From: Prorocentrum cordatum
Taxonomy: Eukaryota; Sar; Dinophyceae; Prorocentrales; Prorocentraceae
Direction: 5' to 3'
Length of the DNA: 25,008 bases
Assembly (NCBI GenBank): GCA_963575745.1
Contig: CAUYUJ010017979.1
Span: forward strand, 55,001 to 80,008
The position numbers and the translations under genes are program-made. The notes beneath the pieces were generated by a model that saw only the letters and a program-made list of their open reading frames with translations, was not told where the DNA came from and did no database searches. Below are positions 1 to 8,956 of the stretch, piece after piece (position 1 is the first letter of the stretch; the number at the start of each line of letters is the position of its first letter).

Positions 1-735
1 CCCCCCAAAGGGGCTAAATCCTCCCTCATCCTTCCGACGAAGACATCCCAGTAGTTGCCTCCTAACATAGGAGAAGGGGGGCGTGGACATTGTTGGTGAC
101 GTTTTGGATGCAGGTCGTCATCAGCATCGTTCATGGCGGCCGCTCGTGGTCGCGGCTGGACGCGGCTCGTAGAACGGGTCTTCCTCCTTCTCTTCCCCCT
201 CCGCCTTCTGTCGTCCACCTTCTCGTCCTCCTCCTCTTCCTCCTCTCTCCTCCTCCTCCTCCTCCTCCTCCTCCTCGCTTCTCCTGTTTTACTCCTGCTC
301 CTCTCGTCCTACACCGCCTCGTCGGCCTCCTCCTCCTCCTCCTCCTCCTCCTCCTCCTCCTCCTCTTCCTCCTCCTTCCCTTCCTCCTCCTCCTCCTCCT
401 CCTCCTCCTCCTCCTCCTCCTCCTCCTCCTCGTCTCTCCTTCTCTTCGTCATTTCCCCCACCCCACCCCCCCTCCATTCCCGCTCCTCCTCCCTCCTCCC
501 CCTCCTCCTCCCCTTCCCCGCAGCAGCCTCGCGCGCCTCTTCCCTCCCAGCTCCTCCCCTGGACATCCCCCCCCAAGGCGCCGCTCCCCCGGACCCCCCC
601 CCCCACCAGCGCACGCGCCCGGCGGCCGGGGGGCGGCGAGAGAGAGAGAGAGCTGCCCCGGTCCAGCCGGCACCGCGGGGGCGCGACGACGGCGGCGTTT
701 CGCGCTGCGCGAGGCTCGACGTTGCGGTCGGGCCG
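1..735. other. Left flank of the gene array, no supported gene
   Basis: This stretch precedes the first recognisable base of the tandem array. It holds a short mixed-composition segment (1-188), a long polypyrimidine tract (189-530) and a GC-rich segment with C runs (about 540-735). Open frames cross it on both strands, but they translate to runs of Ser, Leu, Pro, Glu or Gly and are explained by composition. I see no gene here. Confidence 0.7.
189..530. repeat. (TCC/CTC)n polypyrimidine tract
   Basis: Nearly pure pyrimidine on the + strand, densest at 249-276 and 326-432, where it is an almost uninterrupted TCC trinucleotide repeat. Such homopurine-homopyrimidine mirror tracts can form triplex (H-DNA) in vitro and are prone to length change and assembly error. 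It produces spurious poly-Ser, poly-Leu and, on the other strand, poly-Glu frames. Confidence 0.95.
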
Positions 736-1148
736 CATTGCGGAGAGGGGGGGGTGCCTTCCGCCTCGCCGTCGGGGGGGGGGGGAGCGCAGCGCCTCCG
801 GCGCGCGGTGTTTACACTCGTGGCGGGAGTCGGTCCGGAGGTGTCGGCTTGGGGGCGGCGACCCGCCTGGCCCCTCGCCAAGAAGAGCCGCGGAGCAGGC
901 GACGTGGCCGGTTCGGGGGGGGGCGTTGTCAGCTCCGTCTGCCGGACTGGCGGTTCTCGAGGAGGCGAAGAGATCCCAGTGGTCTGGGCTCCTGGACTTT
1001 TTGGGGGGGGCTGCGGAACTCCAAGGACCCAGGCTCCCTGAGAGAGCGCGTTCTTGCCAGCCGCCCCCGCGAAGTTCATTGGCAATTCAGGGGCCCAGTT
1101 GTGATGATGTCAGCGCAGCTGCAATAGATCGTGCTGATCAGGCAGACG

Positions 1149-1215
1149 TCCGTAGCCATTTTGGCGCAAGCCGTTCTGATTGAAGCATTTCTGGCTGCTG
1201 CAATTTTGGATCAAA
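1149..1215 (+). other. Nested spliced-leader relics, copy 1
   Basis: 1149-1170 matches the 22-nt dinoflagellate SL exon (DCCGTAG followed by CCATTTTGGCTCAAG) at 21 of 22 positions; the difference is G for T at SL position 18. Three further 15-nt blocks follow directly: 1171-1185, 1186-1200 and 1201-1215. The last matches the SL 3' 15-mer at 12 of 15. Fifteen bases is what remains when a new SL is spliced at the AG inside an older SL. The SL is followed by CCG, not a GTA-type donor, so this is not an SL RNA gene. It forms the 5' leader of the ORF starting at 1241. Confidence 0.85.
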
Positions 1216-1240
1216 TTGCCAGTCGCGTTCTCTTCTCTCC

Positions 1241-2452
1241 ATGCTCTGCGCGGGGAGGGGCTTTAATTATGCTGGTTTGCGTCCGGGATCTCGATTCATC
1301 GTCTTTCCAGCCTCTATGTTCAATGATGTCTTGGCTTCGCCAGTCAGATCTCCCACATCAAGAGCTTTCGAAGGTAATGCTCTGGCCCACCTCTCGCAAG
1401 CTACGAGGGGCAGAATACTCCAGTCATTAGCTAGATCTGTCGATTCAGAAATTAACCCTGGTTCAGACTCCGAGGATGCCGCTTCTGGTCGACGTGTAAA
1501 TGGATCTTGGCGCAGTGCCAATCAGACAGAGTACGATTGGCGCCGGGATGGTCAGCGCATTGAGTGTAAGAGTGCTATGATGTTATGGTTGCCTTCTCAG
1601 GCTTGCTGGGGATTTTATTTTTCTGGCGTGAAGCTGGCCCTCCATGACGAGCTCGTCCTTGTCTGTCAATTTCCATGTGCAATATACATATACCGCCACG
1701 ATAGAAAGTTTGCCGTGAGCAGTCATGGTTTATACACTAGAATCAAAGGACAACAGGTACAATTTCGGGGCCCGTCTGGAGTGGAACGGTGGTCAGACGC
1801 TCGAGATGTAATCTTAGGGAAGCTTGATGATGACTCGAATGGGTGTGCTAGGCTTGCAGTAGTTTCGAATACAGACGCGCGCTTGAAGGCGCTATTGCAT
1901 GAGACATGTGGTGCAACGCGGCTGGCCTTCAAACAATGTCCTCTATCGGATCTCAGTTCATGCGCTCGTGGACTGCATATCGAAGAACTTGTTCGCCGTG
2001 TTGACAAACTCTTAAACCCAGAGGTTACAGTGAAAGCTGCCGCTGCTGCTTCATGTAGATCGATTGCGCGCCAGCGAGCTGCTCACCAGGCAGAGTACGA
2101 CTGGTGCCGTGGAAACGTTCGGGTTGAATGCAAGAGTAGCCAGCTCCAGTACGCGCCGAGTCTAAGACGCTGGAAGTTCGTTTTTTACAACATCAAACTG
2201 TCACGCTGGCCCGAGCATGCAGCCCTATTTGATGAGCTTCTGTTGGGTCTTTATACACCTCACGGCGTATACATTTACAGGCATGATTTGGTTTTCGGCC
2301 TGAGCACAACCGGCGTATCTACTGTGGATGGGGGATATCAGGTGCAGGTTTGTGGTCCTAGCGGTGTGGTAGACTGGAAAGTTGCTCTTGATGCCATTCT
2401 GCGAAAATTCGACGCGTCGGGCTGTCAAAGGATCGCCGTGATTCAGTGGTGA
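1241..2452 (+). CDS. Duplicated PD-(D/E)XK nuclease-like protein, array copy 1
   Basis: I do not recognise a named family. The 403-residue product is an internal duplication: repeat A spans about residues 18-200 and repeat B about 204-395. Each repeat has a helix-like segment (RGRILQSLARSVD; RGLHIEELVRRVD), then YDW, then E-C-K-S, an aromatic strand (W123-x-F-x-F; W311-x-F-x-F), and DEL-rich and YIYRHD strands. D99/E108/K110 and D287/E296/K298 fit the D...ExK signature of PD-(D/E)XK nuclease folds. This is inference from pattern; DNA cleavage is not shown. There is no signal peptide or membrane segment. The start is the first ATG after the SL relic, and an in-frame TGA at 1181-1183 blocks extension. 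The final residues RIAVIQW resemble the start of another repeat, and the stop TGA sits in TGGTGAGTACG, a strong splice-donor-like sequence. Copy 1 groups with copy 5 in its C-terminal half. Confidence 0.85.
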   Translation: MLCAGRGFNYAGLRPGSRFIVFPASMFNDVLASPVRSPTSRAFEGNALAHLSQATRGRILQSLARSVDSEINPGSDSEDAASGRRVNGSWRSANQTEYDWRRDGQRIECKSAMMLWLPSQACWGFYFSGVKLALHDELVLVCQFPCAIYIYRHDRKFAVSSHGLYTRIKGQQVQFRGPSGVERWSDARDVILGKLDDDSNGCARLAVVSNTDARLKALLHETCGATRLAFKQCPLSDLSSCARGLHIEELVRRVDKLLNPEVTVKAAAAASCRSIARQRAAHQAEYDWCRGNVRVECKSSQLQYAPSLRRWKFVFYNIKLSRWPEHAALFDELLLGLYTPHGVYIYRHDLVFGLSTTGVSTVDGGYQVQVCGPSGVVDWKVALDAILRKFDASGCQRIAVIQW

Positions 2453-4398
2453 GTACGGTCCCTGGTGCAACACCATGTGCATGTAGGGCGGCTGTGCCAT
2501 GCCTGAAAGCTCACAGAGGCTCTGGCTATGCCTTCCTGTGCGGAGGATTGCAGACCCGAAGAAGTCCGATTAGCTAAATGGACGACGACGACAACGGGCA
2601 CTTGATGAGTCGTGTGGGGTCTTCCCCTTGGCCGCAGTGCAACCCGCGCATGCACTTCGACAGCCTGCTGCTCTGGTGGCTCGCCACCCAAAGTTCAATT
2701 CCTGTTGTGGTTTCGCCAGGGCCTGTCGTCTGCGGGAAATCAACATCCAAAGTTGCGCGCTCATTGTTTCGAGAGCTAAGTCGGAAACATACAATGTTTC
2801 GAGTGCTAAGCTTTCGCTCCACATAAGTTTGTATTCCTCTGGCCAGCTGGCACTGAGCCCGCTGCATGTCCGAGCAACCTCATCAAAGGTTCTCTCCGCC
2901 TGCGCCAGACTACTCGGCGCCAACCTGCCCCTCTGGGTAATTAGGTGAGTGCATCCCCTGGCGCGCCGAACAAATGCTTATCCGGGTGGGGCCTGGGCTT
3001 CTTGCGCTAAACGAGTGACTGCCCCCTACCCTCCCCCATACCCTGCCCCCCCCTCCCCCCGCCCCATTACGTAAGGCTCCCCCCCTCAGTGCGTCCCCGG
3101 CACTGCCGCACAGTCTGGGGGGGGGGGGGCGTGCCCTCTCCCGTTCCCCCGCCTCTCCCTGCCACCGTTATGGCCGTGAACCAAAAATGTGCTCGCAGCA
3201 AGAATGAGCAGCTGTCCAAGGTTGCCCTCGCATCCTTCTCCCTCGGCTCATCCTTGGCCACCTTCCCTGGCCGCGCCCCCTCTCGAAGGGTGGTGTCGAC
3301 AAGGCCTTCCAAGGCCTTTGCGTCCCCATCGCGCATCCTCGTCATGCGCCTCGACCGCATCTTGCGCCTCGCACCGTCGGAGGAGGGGCCGTCGAGGCGC
3401 CCGCGGCCGTCCTCGGCGTTTCTCTCGCGACCTTCCTCGCGCCTCCGGGAGGCTCCTCGGCGCCGCGGCTGGAGCCGCCTCGGGGAACGCGTCGGGACGC
3501 GGGTCCAGGGCGGAGGGGCTCGGCACCAGACTCTGGCGTGGATCTGGGCGGGGAGGGGGCGCCGCCGTCGTCTCGTCTCAGCCGGCCCTGCTCCGACGAG
3601 GTGGGAGAGCGGGCGGGGCGAGGCGCACCCAGGCCGAGTGGCCGGCGAGGTGCCTCAGTCTGACCCGTGCTCGGCGCTGGCGCTCGCGGCACGTTCCGGC
3701 CAGCCCGTCGTTCGATCGTGGGCAGGGCTGCAGCAGAGGGGGACAGGGTGCCCATGCCGTTGCCCTTCGCCCGTTCTCCCCCTTCTTTTGGGCCTCCTGG
3801 GAGGCCCTCGTCGCCACCGCTGGATGCGCCCCGGAATCCCGGTCAGAGCGCGCCCCTCAGAAGAGGTCCCGGGAGCAGCGGAGTCGCTGCCTTCTGATTT
3901 CCCCATGGCAGGCGTACTGGCGCTGTCCTGTTCAGTTCTTTCCCTGAGTGTTCGATCCTGGGCCCCTCGCTGAGCGCAGCCATTGCGGAGAGGGAGGGGG
4001 TGTGTGCCTTCCCCCTCGCCGTCGGGGGGGGAGCGCGGCGCCTTCGGCGCGCGGTGTTTACATTCGTGGCGGGAGTCGGTCCGGAGGTGTCGGCCTGGGG
4101 GCGGCGACCCGCCTGGCCCCTCGCCAAGAAGAGCCGCGGAGCAGGCGACGTGGCCGGTTCGGGGGGGGGGGCGTTGTCAGCTCCGTCTGCCGGACTGGCG
4201 GTTCTCGATGGGGGAGGCGAAGAGATCCCAGTGGTCTGGGCTCTAGGACTTTTTTTGGGGGGGCTGCGGAACTCCAAGGACCCAGGCTCCCTGAGGGAGC
4301 GCGTTCTTGCCAGCCACCCCCGCGAAGTTCATTGGCAATTCAGGGGCCCAGTTGTGATGTCAGCGCAGCTGCAAGAGATCGTGCTGATCAGGCAGGCG
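2453..4398. other. Spacer 1 between gene copies 1 and 2
   Basis: Contains, in order: a 3' flank of about 500 bases conserved in all units, including TGTTTCGAGAGCTAAG and a near copy 31 bases later; a C-run block around 3020-3070; G runs near 3117-3130; a conserved segment beginning ATGGCC at 3170; about 600 GC-rich bases; the hairpin module with GGGCCTCC/GGAGGCCC at 3790-3807; and the CATTGCGGAG block. Frames open in one unit are broken or shifted in others, so I call no gene. A donor-like GGTGAGTGC occurs near 2944, also in spacer 4. Confidence 0.8.
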
Positions 4399-4465
4399 TC
4401 CGTAGCCATTTTGGCGCAAGCTGTTCTAGCTGAAGCAGTTTTGGCTGCTGAAATTTTGGATCGAG
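4399..4465 (+). other. Nested spliced-leader relics, copy 2
   Basis: 4399-4420 is the 22-nt relic (21 of 22, same G at SL position 18). The 15-nt relics are 4421-4435, 4436-4450 and 4451-4465; the last reads AAATTTTGGATCGAG and matches the SL 15-mer at 11 of 15. The distance from relic start to start codon is 92 bases, as in every copy. A TAG within the second relic closes the main frame upstream of the ATG. Confidence 0.85.
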
Positions 4466-4490
4466 TTGCCAGTGGCATTAGCTTCTCTCC

Positions 4491-5702
4491 ATGCTCCTTG
4501 CGGGGAGGGGCTTTCATGATGCTGGCAGGCGTCTGGGATCTCGACTCATCGTCTTTCCAGCCTCTATGTTCAATGATATCTTGGCCTCGCAAGTCAGCTC
4601 TCCCACATCAAGAGCCTTCGAAGGCAATGCTCTGGTCCACCTCCCGCAAGCTACGAGGGGCAGGATACTCCAGTCATTAGCTAGATCTGTCGATTCAGAC
4701 ATTAACCCTGGTTCAGACTCCGAGGATGCCGAATCTGGTCGATGTGTAAATGGAGATCGGCGCGGTGCCAATCGAACAGAGTATGATTGGCGCCGGGATG
4801 GTCAGCGCATTGAGTGTAAGAGTGCTATGATGTCATGGTTGCCTTCTCAGGCTTGCTGGGGATTTTTTTTTGCTGGCGTGAAGCTACCCCTCCATGACGA
4901 GCTCCTCCTTGTCTGTCAATTTCCATGTGCAATATACATATACCGCCACGATAGAAAGTTTGCCGTGAGCAGTCATGGTTTATACACTGGAATCAAAGGA
5001 CACCAGGTACAATTTCGGGGCCCGTCTGGAGTGGAACAGTGGTCAGACGCTCGAGATGCAATCTTAGGGAAGCTTGATGATGACTCGAATGGGTGTGCCA
5101 GGCTTGCAGTAGTTTCGAATACAGACGCGCGCTTGAAGGCGCTATTGCATGAGACATGTGGTGTAACGCGGCTGGCCTTCAAACAATGTCCTCTATCGGA
5201 TCTCAGTCCATGCGCTCGTGGACTGCATATCGAAGAACTTGTTCGCCGTGTTGACACACTCTTACACCCAGAGGTTACGGTGGACGCTGCCGCTGCTGGT
5301 TCATGTAGATCGGTTGCGCGCCGGCGAGCTGCTCACCAGGCAGAGTACGACTGGTGCCGTGGAAACGTTCGGGTTGAGTGCAAGAGTAGCCAGCTACAGT
5401 ACAACCCGACCAGAAGACGCTGGAAGTTCAAGTTTTCCAAGATCAAGCTGTCACGCTCGCCCGAGCATACGGCGCTATTCGATGAGCTTCTGTTGGGTCT
5501 TTATACACCTCACGGCGTATACATTTACAGGCATGATTTGGTTTTCGGCCTGAGCACAACCGGCGCATCTACTGTGGGTGGCGGATATCAAGTGCAGGTT
5601 TATGGTCCTAGCGGTGTGGTAGATTGGAAGCTTGCTCTTGATGCCCTTCTGCGAAAATTCGACGCGTCGGGCTGTCAAAAGATCGCCGTGGTTCAGTGGT
5701 GA
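4491..5702 (+). CDS. Duplicated PD-(D/E)XK nuclease-like protein, array copy 2
   Basis: 403 residues, collinear with the other four copies with no indel. Both D...E-C-K sets (99/108/110 and 287/296/298) are intact. Distinctive residues: F126 and A128 in the variable strand of repeat A, N305 and K314 in repeat B, P133, and L381 and L386 near the C terminus. Residues 143-175 follow the copy 1/5 type (CQFPCAIYIY, HGLYT, QVQFRGP) whereas residues from about 256 onward follow the copy 3/4 type (TLLHPEVTV, SVARRR). Copy 2 is therefore a mosaic, most simply explained by gene conversion or unequal crossing-over inside the ORF. The start is the first ATG after the SL relics; the stop again lies in TGGTGAGTACG. 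Confidence 0.85.
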   Translation: MLLAGRGFHDAGRRLGSRLIVFPASMFNDILASQVSSPTSRAFEGNALVHLPQATRGRILQSLARSVDSDINPGSDSEDAESGRCVNGDRRGANRTEYDWRRDGQRIECKSAMMSWLPSQACWGFFFAGVKLPLHDELLLVCQFPCAIYIYRHDRKFAVSSHGLYTGIKGHQVQFRGPSGVEQWSDARDAILGKLDDDSNGCARLAVVSNTDARLKALLHETCGVTRLAFKQCPLSDLSPCARGLHIEELVRRVDTLLHPEVTVDAAAAGSCRSVARRRAAHQAEYDWCRGNVRVECKSSQLQYNPTRRRWKFKFSKIKLSRSPEHTALFDELLLGLYTPHGVYIYRHDLVFGLSTTGASTVGGGYQVQVYGPSGVVDWKLALDALLRKFDASGCQKIAVVQW

Positions 5703-7652
5703 GTACGGTCCTTGGTCCAACACCATGCGCATGTATGGCGGCTGTGCCAAGTTTGGAAGCTCGCAGAGGCACTGGCTATGCCTTCCTGTGTGGAGGATGG
5801 CAGACCCGAAGAAGTCCGGCTAGCTAAATGGACGACTGCGACAACGGGCGCTTGATGAGTCGTGTGGGGTCTTCCCCTTGGCTGCAGTGCAAACCGCGCA
5901 TGCACCTGGACAGCGTGCTGCTCTGGTGGCTCGCCACCCAAAGTTCAATTCCTGTTGTGGTTTCGCCAGGGCCTGGCGTCTGCGGGTAATCAACATCCAG
6001 AGTTGCGCGCTCATTGTTTCGAGAGCGAAGTCGGAAACATACAATGTTTCGAGTGCTAAGCTTTTGCTCCGCATGAATTTGTATTCCTCTGGCCAGCTGG
6101 CACTGAGCCCACTGCATGTCCGAGCAACCTCGTCAAAGGTTCTCTCCGCCTGCGCCAGACAACTCGGCGCCAACCTGCCCCTCTGGGTAGGGAAGTGCAT
6201 CCCCTGGCGCGCCGAACAAATGCTTATCGGGGTGGGGCCTGGGCTTCTTGCGCTAAACGAGTGAATGCCCCCTACCCTCCCCCCTACCCTCCCCCCTCCT
6301 CCCCCCGCCCCATGACGTAAGGCTCCCCCCCTCAGTGCGTCCCTGGCACTGCCGCAGTGCGTCCGGCACCGCAGTCTTAGGGGGGGGGCGCTACGTTGTG
6401 TCCCCTCCCGTCCCCCCTCCCCTCCCCCCCATAACGCCCGCGATGGCCTCGAACAAAAAATGCGCTCGCAGTGAGGACGAGCAGCTGTCCAAGGTTACCC
6501 TTGCATCCTTCTCCCTCGGCTCATCCTTGGCCACCTTCCCTGGCCGCGCCCCCTCTCGAAGGGTGTCGACAAGGCCTTCCAAGGCCTTTGCATCTCTATA
6601 TCGCGCATCCTCGTTATGCGCCTCGACCGCATCTTGCGCCTCGCACCGTCGGAGGAGGGGCCGTCGGGACGCCCGCGGCCGTCCCCGGCGTTTCTCTCGC
6701 GACCTCTCTTGCGCCTGCGGGAGGCTCCTCGGCGCCACCGCTGGAGCCGCCTCGAGGAACGCGTCGGGACGCGGGTCCAGGGAGGAGGGGCTCGGCACCA
6801 GACCTTGGCGTGGATCTGGGCGGGGAGGGGGCGCCGCCGTCGTCTCGTCTCGGTTGGCCCTGCTCCGACGAGGTGGGAGCGCGGGCGGGGCGAGGCGCAC
6901 CCAGGCCGAGTGGCCGGCGAGGTGCCTCAGTCTGACCCGTGCTCGGCGCTGGCGCTCGCGGCACGTTCCGGCCAGCCCGTCGTTCGATCGTGGGCAGGGC
7001 TGCAGCAGAGGGGGACAGGGTGCCCATGCCGTTGCCCTTCGCCCGTTCTCCCCCTTCTTTTGGGCCTCCTGGGAGGCCCTCGTCGCCACCGCTGGATTCG
7101 CCTCGGAATCCCGGTCAGAGCGCGCCCCTCAGGAGAGGTCCCGGGAGCAGCGGAGTCGCTGCCTTCAGATTTCCCCATGGCAGGCGTATTGGCGCGGTCC
7201 TGTTCAGCTCTTTCCCTGGGTGTTCGATCCTGGGCCCCTCTCTCGGCGCAGCCATTGCGGAGAGGGGCGGGTTGCCCTCCCCCTCGCCGTCGGGGGGGGG
7301 AGCGCGGCGCCTCCGGCGCGCGGTGTTTACACTCGTGGCGGGAGTCGGTCCGGAGGTGTCGGCCTGGGGGCGGCGACCCGCCTGGCCCCTCGCCAAGAAG
7401 AGCCGCGGAGCAGGCGACGTGGCCGGTTCGTTGTCAGCTCCGTCTGCCGGACTGCGGTTCTCGAGGGGGGAGGCGAAGAAATTCCAGTGGTCTGGGCTCT
7501 AGGGCTTCTTTTGGGGGCTGCGGAACTCCAGGGACCCAGGCTCCCTGGGGGAGCGCGTTCTTGCCAGCCGCCCCCGCGAAGTTCATTGGCAGTTCGGGGG
7601 TCCAGTTGTGATGTCAGCGCAGCTGCAAGAGACCGTGCTGATCAGGCAGGCG
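5703..7652. other. Spacer 2 between gene copies 2 and 3
   Basis: Same modules as spacer 1, with the ATGGCC segment at 6443 and the hairpin at 7062-7079. The early part (GGCTAGCTAAATGG, ACTGCGACAACGGGCG) is of the type shared with spacers 3 and 4. The donor-like GGTGAGTGC of spacer 1 is lost here (GGGAAGTGC). A frame of about 450 codons (6335-7687) is open through the GC-rich part, but equivalents in other units are frameshifted, so it is treated as composition-driven. Confidence 0.8.
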
Positions 7653-7719
7653 TCCGTAGCCATTTTGGCGCAAGCCGTTCTAGCTGAAGCAGTCTTGGCT
7701 TCTGCAATTTTGGATGGAA
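7653..7719 (+). other. Nested spliced-leader relics, copy 3
   Basis: The 22-nt relic is 7653-7674 (21 of 22). The 15-nt relics are 7675-7689 (CCGTTCTAGCTGAAG, 11 of 15), 7690-7704 and 7705-7719. The fourth relic carries GGATGG instead of GGATCG, which creates an upstream ATG at 7714 not found in copies 1, 2 and 5. Confidence 0.85.
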
Positions 7720-7770
7720 TTGCCAGTGGCATTAGCTTCTCTCCATGCTCTTCGCAGGGAGAGGCTTTAA
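7714..7770 (+). promoter_or_regulatory. Upstream ORF overlapping the copy 3 start codon
   Basis: An 18-codon ORF (MELPVALASLHALRRERL) starts inside the oldest SL relic and ends in TAA 26 bases past the main ATG, in another frame. If the mRNA begins with SL at this leader, scanning ribosomes would meet it first, which could lower translation of copy 3. That is inference; no expression evidence is available. Confidence 0.45.
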
Positions 7771-8956
7771 TTATGCTGGTTTGCGTCTGGGATCTCGACT
7801 CATCGTCTTTCCAGCCTCTATGTTCAATGATATCTTGGCCTCGCAAGTCAGATCTCCCACATCAAGAGCCTTCGAAGGCAATGCTCTGGTCCACCTCCCG
7901 CAAGCTACGAGGGGCAGGATACTCCAGTCATTAGCTAGATCTGTCGATTCAGACATTAACCCTGGTTCAGACTCCGAGGATGCCGCTTCTGGTCGATGTG
8001 TAAATGGAGATCGGCGCGGTGCCAATCGAACAGAGTATGATTGGCGCCGGGATGGTCAGCGCATTGAGTGTAAGAGTGCTATGATGTTGTGGGTGCCTTC
8101 TCATGTCGGCTGGTCATTGCGTTTTGACGGCGTAAAGCTAGCTCTCCATGACGAGCTCCTCCTTGTCTGTCTATGCCCATGTGCGATATACATATACCAG
8201 CACGACAGAAAGTTTGCCGTGAGCAGCTATGGTTTTGAGACTAGAATCCACGGGCACCAGATACACGTTCGGGGCCCGTCTGGAGTGGAACAGTGGTCAG
8301 ACGCTCGAGATGCAATCTTAGGGAAGCTTGATGATGACTCGAATGGGTGTGCCAGGCTTGCAGTAGTTTCGAATACAGACGCGCGCTTGAACGCGCTATT
8401 GCATGAGACATGCGGTGTAACGCGACTGGCCTTCAAACAATGTCCTCTTTCGGATCTCAGTCCAGGCGCTCGTGGGCTGCATATCGAAGAACTTGTTCGC
8501 CGTGTTGACACACTCTTACACCCAGAAGTTACGGTGAACGCTGCCGCTGCTGGTTCATGTAGATCGGTTGCGCGCCGGCGAGCTGCTCACCAGGCAGAGT
8601 ACGACTGGTGCCGTGGAAACGTTCGGGTTGAGTGCAAGAGTAGCCAGCTACAGTACGAACCGAGGAGGAGACTCTGGAAGTTCAGATTTTCCAAGATCAA
8701 ACTGTCACGCTCGCTCGAGCATACGGCGCTATTCGATGAGCTTCTGTTGGGTCTTTATACACCTCACGGCGTATACATTTATAGGCATGATTTGGTTTTC
8801 GGCCTGAGCACAACGGGCGCATCTACTGTGGGTAGCGGATATCAAGTGCAGGTTTATGGTCCTAGCGGTGTGGTAGATTGGAAAGTTGCTCTTGATGCCA
8901 TTCTGCGAAAATTCGACGCGTCGGGCTGTCAAAGGATCGCCGTGGTTCAGTGGTGA
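7745..8956 (+). CDS. Duplicated PD-(D/E)XK nuclease-like protein, array copy 3
   Basis: 403 residues, fully open, with both putative catalytic sets intact. Repeat A is of the copy 3/4 type: CLCPCAIYIY in place of CQFPC, and GFETRIHGHQIHV in place of GLYT...QVQF. Variable-strand residues are S124, L125, R126 and D128 in repeat A, and E305, R307, R308 and R314 in repeat B; residue 310 is Leu where the other copies have Arg. Other private changes are Q152 in the otherwise conserved YIYRHD motif, Y162, N216 and L324. The leader contains an upstream ORF overlapping the start codon, unlike copies 1, 2 and 5. The stop lies in the conserved donor-like TGGTGAGTACG. Function as for copy 1, inferred only. 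Confidence 0.85.
   Translation: MLFAGRGFNYAGLRLGSRLIVFPASMFNDILASQVRSPTSRAFEGNALVHLPQATRGRILQSLARSVDSDINPGSDSEDAASGRCVNGDRRGANRTEYDWRRDGQRIECKSAMMLWVPSHVGWSLRFDGVKLALHDELLLVCLCPCAIYIYQHDRKFAVSSYGFETRIHGHQIHVRGPSGVEQWSDARDAILGKLDDDSNGCARLAVVSNTDARLNALLHETCGVTRLAFKQCPLSDLSPGARGLHIEELVRRVDTLLHPEVTVNAAAAGSCRSVARRRAAHQAEYDWCRGNVRVECKSSQLQYEPRRRLWKFRFSKIKLSRSLEHTALFDELLLGLYTPHGVYIYRHDLVFGLSTTGASTVGSGYQVQVYGPSGVVDWKVALDAILRKFDASGCQRIAVVQW

Noticed and set aside
90-1127. Long overlapping open frames on both strands in the left flank (up to 345 codons)
   Set aside because: They translate to Leu, Ser, Pro, Glu or Gly runs from the (TCC)n tract and GC-rich DNA, and overlap each other in several frames.
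1149-1170. An SL RNA gene
   Set aside because: The SL exon is followed by CCG or CTG in place of a GT donor, and is always 92 bases before an ORF. It is a relic in a leader, not an SL RNA locus.
1131-1430. A 99-codon frame spanning the SL relics and the start of the main ORF, open in all copies
   Set aside because: It overlaps the 403-codon ORF in another frame and ends soon after. Its conservation is explained by the leader and main ORF being conserved, and its 5-residue periodicity by the 15-nt relics.
2225-2500. Antisense frames of 80-95 codons opposite each main ORF
   Set aside because: They lie opposite a longer conserved ORF and look like its shadow.
2628-2948. A roughly 106-codon + frame (and a similar - strand frame) in the 3' flank
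   Set aside because: Open in units 1, 2 and 4 but interrupted in unit 3 and disrupted in unit 5, with no recognisable domain; more likely untranslated flank.
2944-2953. GGTGAGTGC in spacer 1 as a conserved second splice donor
   Set aside because: Present in spacers 1, 3 and 4 but changed to GGGAAGTGC in spacer 2 and lost in the copy 5 flank, so not conserved.
6335-7687. 450- and 460-codon + frames and a 415-codon - frame in the spacers
   Set aside because: Not collinear between units because of indels in G and C runs; typical of chance opening in very GC-rich DNA.
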